A stretch of 21,033 nucleotides of DNA, taken from positions 1 through 21,033 of the forward strand of contig JAXLQJ010000088.1 of NCBI GenBank assembly GCA_046331705.1, read 5' to 3'. The notes under the pieces are model-generated. The model did no database searches, had not been told where the DNA came from, and saw nothing but the letters and a program-made list of their open reading frames with translations. Both the position numbers and the translations under genes were made by a program. Origin of the DNA: JADJOY01 sp046331705 [NCBI: bacterium] (GTDB lineage: Bacteria; JADJOY01). This document shows positions 14,967 to 21,033 of the stretch, one piece after another; position 1 is the first letter of the stretch, and each line of letters begins with the position of its first letter.

Positions 14967-15362
14967 ATGCTCGGAATCTGGTCAGCGCACACGCCGGTCT
15001 TCCTGGTGCTGCTCGCGATCGGCACGCTCGCGACCCTCGGCCTGCCGATGTGGGTGAGCCCGCTCGGCTGGGCGCGCGTTCTCGGCTGGTGGATCCCGGA
15101 AGACACGCGCCTGGCGACCTACTTCGGCCGTTGCCTCGCCAGCGTGATCTGCATGCTGTGCTGGGGCGCCCTGCGCGCGGCGACACACCCGGCGGAGGCG
15201 CCGCTCTTCTTCGACCTGCTCACGGGATCGTCGGCGCTGATGATCGGGATTCACCTCCACGGCGCGGTGCGCCGCGTCCAACCACGCGCCGAAACCCACG
15301 AGACGCTCGCGTCGGCGGCGCTGCTCTTCGCCACGGTCGTCTTCCGGCCAGCGCTCGGCTGA
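14967..15362 (+). CDS. Small integral membrane protein of unknown function
   Basis: A 131-residue protein with about four hydrophobic segments: FLVLLAIGTLATLGLPMWV, ATYFGRCLASVICMLCWGAL, LLTGSSALMIGIHLHGAV and LASAALLFATVVF. Between helices 1 and 2 lies LGWARVLGWWIPEDTRLATY, and the sequence otherwise has conserved-looking polar patches (HLHGAVRRVQPRAETHETL). The ATG at 14967 has GAGAGGGA 8 bp upstream. No family name can be given with confidence. It is divergent from the other unknown membrane protein and convergent with the LLM oxidoreductase, 55 bp away. Confidence 0.72.
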   Translation: MLGIWSAHTPVFLVLLAIGTLATLGLPMWVSPLGWARVLGWWIPEDTRLATYFGRCLASVICMLCWGALRAATHPAEAPLFFDLLTGSSALMIGIHLHGAVRRVQPRAETHETLASAALLFATVVFRPALG

Positions 15363-15417
15363 CGCGACGCGATACCGGCTTTCCATCGTCCTGCCCCCGC
15401 GCCGGGCACGGTCCCTG

Positions 15418-16290
15418 TCAGCGGAACGCGGCGAGGTACTCGTCGGCGAAGCGCCGAATGCCGTCCTGCTTGGCCGTCACCGGTTCGTCCGGGGCGACAC
15501 CCGCGAACATCCACGGCGCGGTGATGAAGTCGGTCACGCCTGCCTCCGCGAGCCGTTTCATGCCGTCGAGGTCGAAGACGTCGGTGCACGCGACCTGGAT
15601 CTCGTACGGCTCGTGCTCGCGGCCGAGCTCCTTGCGAAGCGCGGCGAGCTCGCGGATGTAGCCGCGGATCTCCTCCTCGGTGGCCATCGCCGCGCACCAG
15701 CCATCGCCGAGGCGCGCGGCGCGCTTGAGCGCCGGCTTCGAATGGCCGCCCACGTAGATGGGCACTGGCGCGGTGGGGGCCGGGCTCATCTGCAGCCGAT
15801 CGAAGTCGTAGTGCTTGCCGTGGTACTCGACCATTCCGCCGGCGAGCAGCAAGCGAATGATCTCGATCGCCTCGTTGGCGCGCGGTCCGCGGCTCGCGTA
15901 GTCGGTGCCGCACCACGCGAATTCCTCGGGGATCCAGCCCAACCCCACGCCCAGCCCCACGCGGTTGCCCGAGAGCACCGCGGCCGAGCCCACCGTCTTC
16001 GCCACCAGCAGCGGGTTGCGAATCGCGAGCTTGAGCACGTGCGTGTAGAAGCGGATCCGCGTGGTGACCGCCGCCATCGCGGGGATCGCCACCCACGGCT
16101 CGAGCCAAGGCGTTTCCGCGTCCCAGAAGCGGCTACCGTCGGCCGTGTAGAGGTAATCGGCGGAAACCTTCTCCGGATAGAAGACCGAGTCGGGCAGCGC
16201 GATGGAATCGATGCCGCACTCGTCCGCGGTGCGCGCCAGCGGCAGGTATTGCTCGGGCGGGGTGAGAGCCAGCGCCATGGTGAATTTCAT
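15418..16290 (-). CDS. LLM class F420-dependent oxidoreductase
   Basis: A 290-residue luciferase-like TIM-barrel protein. The family hallmarks are IALPDSVFYPE near the N-terminus, TTRIRFYTHVLKLAIRNPLL, VGLGVGLGWIPEEFAWCG, the YHGKHYDFDRLQMSPAP region, and PVPIYVGGHSKPALKRAARL followed by GDGWCAA. These fit the Rv2161c-type subfamily, generally annotated as F420-dependent, though FMN use cannot be excluded. Such enzymes transfer hydride to or from F420 on often unknown substrates. The frame extends to 16431, but the ATG at 16290 begins exactly at the first barrel strand (MKFTMALAL) and has a GGAG about 9 bp upstream. The gene is divergent from the desaturase gene. If F420 is used, its biosynthesis genes lie elsewhere. 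Confidence 0.9.
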   Translation of the reverse strand: MKFTMALALTPPEQYLPLARTADECGIDSIALPDSVFYPEKVSADYLYTADGSRFWDAETPWLEPWVAIPAMAAVTTRIRFYTHVLKLAIRNPLLVAKTVGSAAVLSGNRVGLGVGLGWIPEEFAWCGTDYASRGPRANEAIEIIRLLLAGGMVEYHGKHYDFDRLQMSPAPTAPVPIYVGGHSKPALKRAARLGDGWCAAMATEEEIRGYIRELAALRKELGREHEPYEIQVACTDVFDLDGMKRLAEAGVTDFITAPWMFAGVAPDEPVTAKQDGIRRFADEYLAAFR

Positions 16291-16385
16291 CGATCGTCTC
16301 CGTGGGTGTGCGCGCCCCCTCATCCGCTCGTCGCGCCGCCGCGTAAGGGAGGTCGAAGGCCGTCGTCGTCGCGCGAGGCTATGCC
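16291..16385. promoter_or_regulatory. Short divergent region between LLM and desaturase genes
   Basis: Only 95 bp separate the two divergent start codons, so the promoters must be close or overlapping. A GAGG about 8 bp before the ATG at 16386 serves the desaturase gene. No repeat or clear promoter box was seen. Confidence 0.3.
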
Positions 16386-17144
16386 ATGAAGCGCTCGTAC
16401 CTGGAAAGCTCGTTTCGCGAGCCCCACCCACGCTGCGGCTTCCGCTGCGTCGAGCTCGTGGCGATCGCCGCGTTCGCCGTCCTCGAGACCACGCTCGTGA
16501 CGCGCCTCGCGCTCGACTCGGCGGGGCATGGCGTCACGCTGGCGCTGGCGGTCACGCTCGCGCTCGTGGGCATCGACTTCCTGTCGGGGCTCGTGCACTG
16601 GGCGGCGGATACGTGGGGCACTCCCGAATGGCCGCTGGTCGGGCGTACGCTCATCGCGCCGTTTCGCGAGCACCACGAGGACCCGCTGGCGATCACCCGC
16701 CACGACTTCGTCGAGACCAACGGTTCGAGCATGCTGGTGGCGCTGCCGGCGATGCTGCTCGCGGCAGCGGTTCCGCTCGAGCGGCTGGGAGAGGCGGCGC
16801 GGCTGGGGGTCGCCACCGTCACGTTCCTCGCCGCCGGCGCGGTGCTCACGAATCAGGCGCACAAGTGGAGCCACACGGCGCGCCGTCCCTCTTGGGTGGT
16901 CGCGTTGCAGCGTGCGGGCCTGCTGGTGTCGCGCGAGCACCACGCGGTCCACCATCGCGCGCCCCACACACGCGCGTACTGCATCACCTTCGGCTGGCTG
17001 AACCCGATCCTCGATCGCGTCCGTTTCTTCCCGGTGCTGGAATCGTGGATCCAGGCGATGACCGGCGCCGTGCCCCGCGCCGACGATCGCGCCCACCGCC
17101 ACGAGCGGCGCGCCGCGCGACGCGCGCTCAGCGCGACACGATGA
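16386..17144 (+). CDS. carF: CarF/TMEM189-like plasmanylethanolamine desaturase
   Basis: A 252-residue membrane protein of the Kua/TMEM189 (PEDS1) family, which includes myxobacterial CarF. These enzymes introduce the vinyl-ether double bond that turns ether lipids into plasmalogens; in Myxococcus xanthus CarF is needed for the response to singlet oxygen and light. The histidine-rich metal-binding motifs are all present: H71 (LVHWAADTWG), H96/H97 (FREHHEDP), H106 (RHDFVETNG), H159/H163 (NQAHKWSH), H185/H186 and H189/H190 (REHHAVHH), and H194. The sequence then runs into YCITFGWLNPILD and ends near PRADDRAHRH, as in animal PEDS1. Hydrophobic helices lie at about 24-65 and 110-155. The gene stands alone, and its 3' end overlaps that of the next gene. 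Ether-lipid synthesis genes are not in the window. Confidence 0.93.
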   Translation: MKRSYLESSFREPHPRCGFRCVELVAIAAFAVLETTLVTRLALDSAGHGVTLALAVTLALVGIDFLSGLVHWAADTWGTPEWPLVGRTLIAPFREHHEDPLAITRHDFVETNGSSMLVALPAMLLAAAVPLERLGEAARLGVATVTFLAAGAVLTNQAHKWSHTARRPSWVVALQRAGLLVSREHHAVHHRAPHTRAYCITFGWLNPILDRVRFFPVLESWIQAMTGAVPRADDRAHRHERRAARRALSATR

Positions 17145-19284
17145 CGCGATCTCCCGACCCGATCGAGACTTCGTAGAGCGCCTGCATCTCGAGGTCGAGC
17201 AGCCAGAAATCGCCGTCGTGGAGCCCGCCCACGAGATCGGCGGGCGTGTCGAAGCGCGGTCCCACGCCGGTGCTCGCGTCGGCGGCGATCGTGCGGTCGC
17301 CGCTCGCGAGGTCGATCGCGACGATGGCCCGCAGCGCGTCGTCGGTGACCAGCGCGCGATTGGCCGCGTTGTCCACCACCACGCCGCGAGGCAGCCCGAG
17401 CTCGGGACCGGCGCCGCGACCCGCCCCCGAGACGAGGGTGCGATTGCCGGTGACCAGATCGATCGAGAGCAGCGCCTTGGAGTCGATGTCCGTCACCAAG
17501 AGCGCGCCGCGCGCGGAGTCGATGGCGAGGTCGCCACCCGAGGAGATCACCGGCCCCGTGCCGCGCGACGGATCCGACACGACCACGCGGTCGCCCGTCA
17601 CCAGATCCACGGCGAGGACGCCGTCGACGCCGTCGTCGAGCACGAACACGCGGCTGGCGATGGGATCGAGGGAGACGCGGATGGGCTTCAGGAACACCGG
17701 CCCCGATCCCTGGGACGCGCCCGAGATGATCGTGCGGTCGCCGCTGGTCAGCGCCACCGCGAGCAGCGCGTCGAGCTCGGTGTCGACGACCAACGCGCGA
17801 TCCGAGGCGCCGTCGACGGCCGCGCCGCGCGGACCCGCCAGCGCGACGCCACCGCCACGGGCCGGACCCGAGACCAGCGTACGATTCCCGGTGGCGGGAT
17901 CCACCGCCACGAGCGCGGCGGCGCCGCCGTCCACGAGCAACACGCGGCCGGCGACCGCATCCAGCGCCAGCGACCGCAAGTCCTCGAAGGTCGGACCATC
18001 GCCGAAATGCCGTGACACGGCGGCGGCGCGATAACCGCCGGTGAGGTCGACCAGGATCGCGCCGCCCCGCGCCTCCGTCGGGACCACCAAGCGCTCGCCC
18101 CTGGCGTCGAGGATCAGGTCCTCGGTGCCCGCGAGCGCGGTGGTGGAATCGGCTCCGGCGGCGGAAACGAGCGTGCGATCGCCGCTCGCGAGATCGATCG
18201 CCACCACTTGATCGAGCACGGAGACGTCCGCGACGTAGACACGCGCGTGCGTCGCGTCGAACGCGATCCCCGCGGGGAAGCCGAGCGCCGGCCCGGTCCC
18301 GCGCAGCGCGTCCGAGACCGTGGTGCGATCGCCGCTCGCGAGGTCGATGGCGATCACCGCCTGCAGCGCGCTGTCGGTGACGTACGCGGTCTGCGAGGCG
18401 GCATCGAGCGCTAGACCGCGCGGCGAGCCGAAGAGCACGCCCGCGCCGTGCGCGGCATCGCTCACGATCGCGCGCGCGCCCGTGGTGGGATCGATCGAGA
18501 GCAGCGTGGCGCTGCCGACGTCCAGCACCACGAGGCGCGCGGTGGTCGTGTCGAACGCGATGGCGCGCGGAGTGACGAGCGCGGGCCCCAGCTCGGCGGT
18601 CGCGTCGCCGACCAGCCGCCGATCGCCGCTCGCCCCGTTCACCGCGACGATCGCCAGCGCGGCGGCGTCGAGGGCGAAGACCGTGCCGGTCGCGGGATCG
18701 AACGCGACGTCCACCGGCGCGACCAGCACCGGACCACTGCCGCGACGCGCGCTCGAGATCTCGTCGCGAGTCCCCGCGGCGAGATCGAGCCGCACCACGG
18801 ACGCCGCCTTCGCATCGGCCACGAGCACGCTGCCGTCGCTCACCGCGCACCCACCGCGCGGATCCTCGAGCAGCGCGCCGCGCTGGACGAACGAGGTCGC
18901 CGCGCTCGCCGCGACGTTCCCGGCGGCATCGGTCACCGACACGGTCAGCGTGGTCGTCCCCAGCGGCAACGGAACCGCCGCGGTCCAGTGGTCGAACGCA
19001 TCGTCCGAGAGGGCATCGACGCCGTTCACGCTCACCGACGCGACACCCGAGTCAGCGTCGTTTGCCGTCCCGGACACGTTCACCAGTGGTCGATCGGTGA
19101 GCGCGACCGCGGGCGGGAACGCGATCGACGCGCGCGGCGGCACCGAATCGGAGGGAGGTGGCGGCTCCGCCGTCGTGTCGTTGCCACACCCCACGAGCAG
19201 CAGCGCCGTCGCCAGCCCGAGGCCGGCGAGCGCCGCTCGCGGACGCAGGCCACGGATCGTTCCCGTCCACGCGAATCGACTCAT
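17128..19284 (-). CDS. Lipoprotein with Ig-like domain and about 11 beta-propeller-type repeats
   Basis: A 718-residue exported lipoprotein. A basic n-region and hydrophobic ALAGLGLATALLLVGC give a clear lipobox with C33. A Pro-rich linker leads to an Ig-like domain at about 50-135 (VNVSGTANDADSGVASVSVN, TVSVTDAAGNV). The rest is about 11 repeats of 47-52 residues, each close to SGDRTxVS, about ten residues with GxGP, P.GIAFD, ..R.LVxD, and a variable strand ending AIDLASGDRT; a twelfth SGDRVIVS closes the chain. This pattern suggests one or two beta-propellers, perhaps closed by strand exchange, for binding ligands at the cell surface. Residue +2 is Gly, so outer-membrane sorting is expected. 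The ATG at 19284 has GGGAGG 7 bp upstream and gives the signal peptide. Function is unknown. Confidence 0.88.
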   Translation of the reverse strand: MSRFAWTGTIRGLRPRAALAGLGLATALLLVGCGNDTTAEPPPPSDSVPPRASIAFPPAVALTDRPLVNVSGTANDADSGVASVSVNGVDALSDDAFDHWTAAVPLPLGTTTLTVSVTDAAGNVAASAATSFVQRGALLEDPRGGCAVSDGSVLVADAKAASVVRLDLAAGTRDEISSARRGSGPVLVAPVDVAFDPATGTVFALDAAALAIVAVNGASGDRRLVGDATAELGPALVTPRAIAFDTTTARLVVLDVGSATLLSIDPTTGARAIVSDAAHGAGVLFGSPRGLALDAASQTAYVTDSALQAVIAIDLASGDRTTVSDALRGTGPALGFPAGIAFDATHARVYVADVSVLDQVVAIDLASGDRTLVSAAGADSTTALAGTEDLILDARGERLVVPTEARGGAILVDLTGGYRAAAVSRHFGDGPTFEDLRSLALDAVAGRVLLVDGGAAALVAVDPATGNRTLVSGPARGGGVALAGPRGAAVDGASDRALVVDTELDALLAVALTSGDRTIISGASQGSGPVFLKPIRVSLDPIASRVFVLDDGVDGVLAVDLVTGDRVVVSDPSRGTGPVISSGGDLAIDSARGALLVTDIDSKALLSIDLVTGNRTLVSGAGRGAGPELGLPRGVVVDNAANRALVTDDALRAIVAIDLASGDRTIAADASTGVGPRFDTPADLVGGLHDGDFWLLDLEMQALYEVSIGSGDRVIVSR
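17291..18379 (-). repeat. Near-identical DNA units within the lipoprotein repeat array
   Basis: The DNA near 17291-17349 and 18321-18379 is very similar over about 60 bp, both reading GTGCGRTCGCCGCTCGCGAG and then closely matching bases to TCGGTGAC. A third, shorter match is near 18172-18210. These repeats encode the SGDRT-type blade ends and point to expansion by internal duplication. Confidence 0.6.
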
Positions 19285-19499
19285 CACCGCGCCTCCCGAG
19301 CTCGTACCGACCACGCGAGCCAGTCTCCCCGATCCCCACCGAAAGGCAAGGGCAGCGGGCCCGCGTGAACGAGCCCCGGTGCGCTTCGGCCCGCCCGGCG
19401 CACGAGGGAAGCGCGCCGACGCCCGCGCGAAGCACCGCCGCTCGGTCGTGGCGACGTCCCGGCGGGATCGCCCGGCCCCACTTGGGCTACGATCGCGGC
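19285..19499. promoter_or_regulatory. Divergent region between lipoprotein and cytochrome genes
   Basis: A 215-bp gap with the GGGAGG ribosome site of the lipoprotein gene at its left edge. A bulged inverted repeat (GGCGA-cg-TCCC / GGGATCGCC) lies near 19450-19472, about 27 bp before the cytochrome ATG, which lacks an obvious Shine-Dalgarno. Promoters for both genes are expected here, but none is clear by eye. Confidence 0.35.
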
Positions 19500-21033
19500 A
19501 TGCGACGGTTTCGCTGGCTCGCATCACTCGAGGGGCGCTTGGCCCTGGGGGCGCTCGCGTCGATGGTCGTGGCGGCGTGCGCCGCGCCGCTGCTCTTCGC
19601 CGGCGATCTCGCGACCCCCTTCCGTCATCGCGAGGCACCCTGGACGCGCTCGGGCACCTGCGAGTCGTGCCATCCCGATCACTACGCGAGCTGGCACCGC
19701 ACCTACCACCGCACCATGACGCAGGACGCGAGCCCCGCCTCCGTGGTCGGCGCGTTCGACGGCAAGCCCGTCACCTACTTCGGCGTCACCGCGCGCCCGA
19801 TCCAGCGGGACGGCCAGTACTACGTCGACTACCTGCGCAAGGACGGCACCACGCTGCGATCGGTGCGCGTCGTGCGCACCGTCGGCTCGCACCGCTATCA
19901 GCAATACCTCGCCGAGAACCCCGACGACGGCTGCGACAACTACTATCGGATCCCGCTGGTGTGGCACATCGGCGAGCGGCGCTGGATCCACCTGAACGGC
20001 GCCTTCCTGAGCGGTGACGACAAGCCCTACGACGCCTACCTCGCGCTCTGGAACCAGAACTGCATCTTCTGTCACAACACGGGACCCGCCCCGGGCAGCC
20101 TCAACTACGACGAGCTGCAAGCGCGTAGCCACCGTGGCGAGAAGGTGAGCTGGGAGTTCGACGGCAAGTACGACTCGTCGGTCGCGGAGCTCGGGATCTC
20201 GTGCGAGAGCTGTCACGGGCCCGCCGGCGAGCACGCGAAGCGCAACCGCAACCCGCTGCGCCGCTACTTGCTCCATGCGACCCATCGCGCCGACCCCACG
20301 ATCGTCAATCCCGACCGGCTCGCGAAGGAGCAGAGCGTGGACGTGTGCGGCCAATGCCACGGCCAACGCCTCGCGAATCCGCCGGGGTCGATTCGCGACT
20401 GGATGCACACCGGACCCGTGTATCGCGCCGGCGAATCGCTCACCGAGAGCGTCACGCCCCTCGCCGCCGATACTCCGGGCCCACCGTGGAACCCGGGACT
20501 CGTGAAGAAGCGTTTCTGGGGCGACGGCACTCCGCGGCTCAGCGCGTACGAGTACCAGGGCATCCGCATGTCCGCCTGTTACTCGAAAGGCGAGCTGACC
20601 TGCACGTCCTGCCACGCGATGCACGGCGGCGACGTCGCCGGCCAGATCGAGCCCGCGATGCGGACCAACGACGCGTGCCGCGGCTGCCACGCGGAGATCG
20701 TCGCGAACGTGAGCGCACACAGCCATCACGACGCACGCGGCTCGGGATCGAGCTGCTACGAATGCCACATGCCGCGCATGGTGTACGGCATCCTCGCGAT
20801 CCATCGCTCGCACCACATCGAGAACCCCGACCCCGCGCGCGATGCCGAGAGCGGCCGCCCCAACGCGTGCACCAACTGCCACCAGGATCGCTCGGCGGTG
20901 TGGGCCGCCGAGGCGACGCGGCGCTGGTGGGGCGAGAAGTACCGGATGCCCGCGGGACGCGCCGACGGCGCGCCCCTCGACGCCACCGCGTTCGTCGCCG
21001 AGCTGCTGGGCGGCGACCCGGTGCAGCGCGCCG
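19500..21033 (+). CDS. Multiheme c-type cytochrome (3' partial)
   Basis: The frame opens at ATG 19500 and runs off the window after 511 codons. The N-terminus (MRRFRWLASLEGR, then LALGALASMVVAACAAPLLF) is a membrane anchor or signal peptide for periplasmic export. Eight CxxCH haem-binding motifs follow, starting at C54 (CESCH), C188 (CIFCH), C235 (CESCH), C283 (CGQCH), C368 (CTSCH), C393 (CRGCH), C419 (CYECH) and C457 (CTNCH). The order of motifs, the SGTCESCHPDHYASWHRTYH opening, and CESCHGPAGEH and CTSCHAMHGGD recall large cytochrome-c554-related proteins that usually carry HEAT or TPR repeats at the C-terminus; that part would lie beyond the edge. It probably carries electrons in the periplasm; its partner is unknown. 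Confidence 0.9.
   Translation, partial: MRRFRWLASLEGRLALGALASMVVAACAAPLLFAGDLATPFRHREAPWTRSGTCESCHPDHYASWHRTYHRTMTQDASPASVVGAFDGKPVTYFGVTARPIQRDGQYYVDYLRKDGTTLRSVRVVRTVGSHRYQQYLAENPDDGCDNYYRIPLVWHIGERRWIHLNGAFLSGDDKPYDAYLALWNQNCIFCHNTGPAPGSLNYDELQARSHRGEKVSWEFDGKYDSSVAELGISCESCHGPAGEHAKRNRNPLRRYLLHATHRADPTIVNPDRLAKEQSVDVCGQCHGQRLANPPGSIRDWMHTGPVYRAGESLTESVTPLAADTPGPPWNPGLVKKRFWGDGTPRLSAYEYQGIRMSACYSKGELTCTSCHAMHGGDVAGQIEPAMRTNDACRGCHAEIVANVSAHSHHDARGSGSSCYECHMPRMVYGILAIHRSHHIENPDPARDAESGRPNACTNCHQDRSAVWAAEATRRWWGEKYRMPAGRADGAPLDATAFVAELLGGDPVQRA

Noticed and set aside
16853-18850. Long open frame antisense to the desaturase and out of frame with the lipoprotein gene
   Set aside because: Arg/Gly/Ala-rich translation without motifs; the same bases encode well-supported proteins in other frames.
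19500-19599. Possible lipobox (VAAC) in the cytochrome N-terminus
   Set aside because: The hydrophobic stretch continues past the cysteine (AAPLLFAGDL), which fits a membrane anchor at least as well; left undecided.
18320-20017. Plus-strand frame across the lipoprotein and cytochrome starts
   Set aside because: It crosses a divergent intergenic region and overlaps two genes with clear signal sequences; its translation is Arg/Ser/Ala-rich and lacks motifs.
1-21033. tRNA, rRNA, CRISPR array, insertion sequence or prophage
   Set aside because: No tRNA-like cloverleaf, regularly spaced repeat, transposase or integrase motif was seen on either strand by reading; subtle non-coding RNAs could have been missed.

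Overview
The window is GC-rich, densely packed bacterial chromosome with no rRNA, tRNA, CRISPR array, transposase or phage gene. It has a TMEM189/CarF-type plasmalogen desaturase, an F420-type luciferase-like oxidoreductase, branched acyl-CoA catabolism, secreted Omp28-like and repeat-rich lipoproteins, and a multiheme cytochrome c. That mix suggests a Gram-negative environmental bacterium of the Myxococcota or old Deltaproteobacteria type (Binatota-like lineages also fit). This placement is inference; no phylogenetic marker gene is present.

Layout. (1) 1-1812: 3' part of a receiver-GGDEF-EAL cyclic-di-GMP protein. (2) 1849-7550: a divergent TetR regulator and a four-gene operon. The operon encodes a methylcrotonyl/geranyl-CoA-type carboxylase (beta subunit, biotin carboxylase, separate biotin carrier) and an acyl-CoA dehydrogenase of the LCAD/citronellyl-CoA class. 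It probably oxidises and carboxylates a branched acyl-CoA, from leucine or an acyclic terpenoid. (3) 7745-8509: a convergent SDR oxidoreductase. (4) 8789-10510: a secreted Omp28-like protein with a TTG start. (5) 10608-13729: a small secreted orphan, a 65-residue one-helix peptide, and, sharing its stop/start bases, a 773-residue protein with a PqqD-like domain, a membrane M50-like domain whose zinc ligands appear lost, and a HlyD adaptor. This is the best candidate for an undescribed system. (6) 13793-15362: an FMN reductase translationally coupled to an unknown four-helix membrane protein, then a divergent small membrane protein. (7) 15418-16290: an LLM oxidoreductase. (8) 16386-17144: the CarF/PEDS1-like desaturase, whose 3' end overlaps that of (9), a large repeat lipoprotein on the minus strand (17128-19284). 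(10) 19500 to the right edge: an eight-haem cytochrome, truncated by the window.

Most genes are single transcription units or pairs in alternating orientation. Several convergent junctions hold only GC-rich hairpins without U-tracts. The clearest cooperating sets are the carboxylase/dehydrogenase operon with its divergent TetR, and the peptide/pseudo-M50-HlyD pair. All assignments come from reading motifs; no database search was run.
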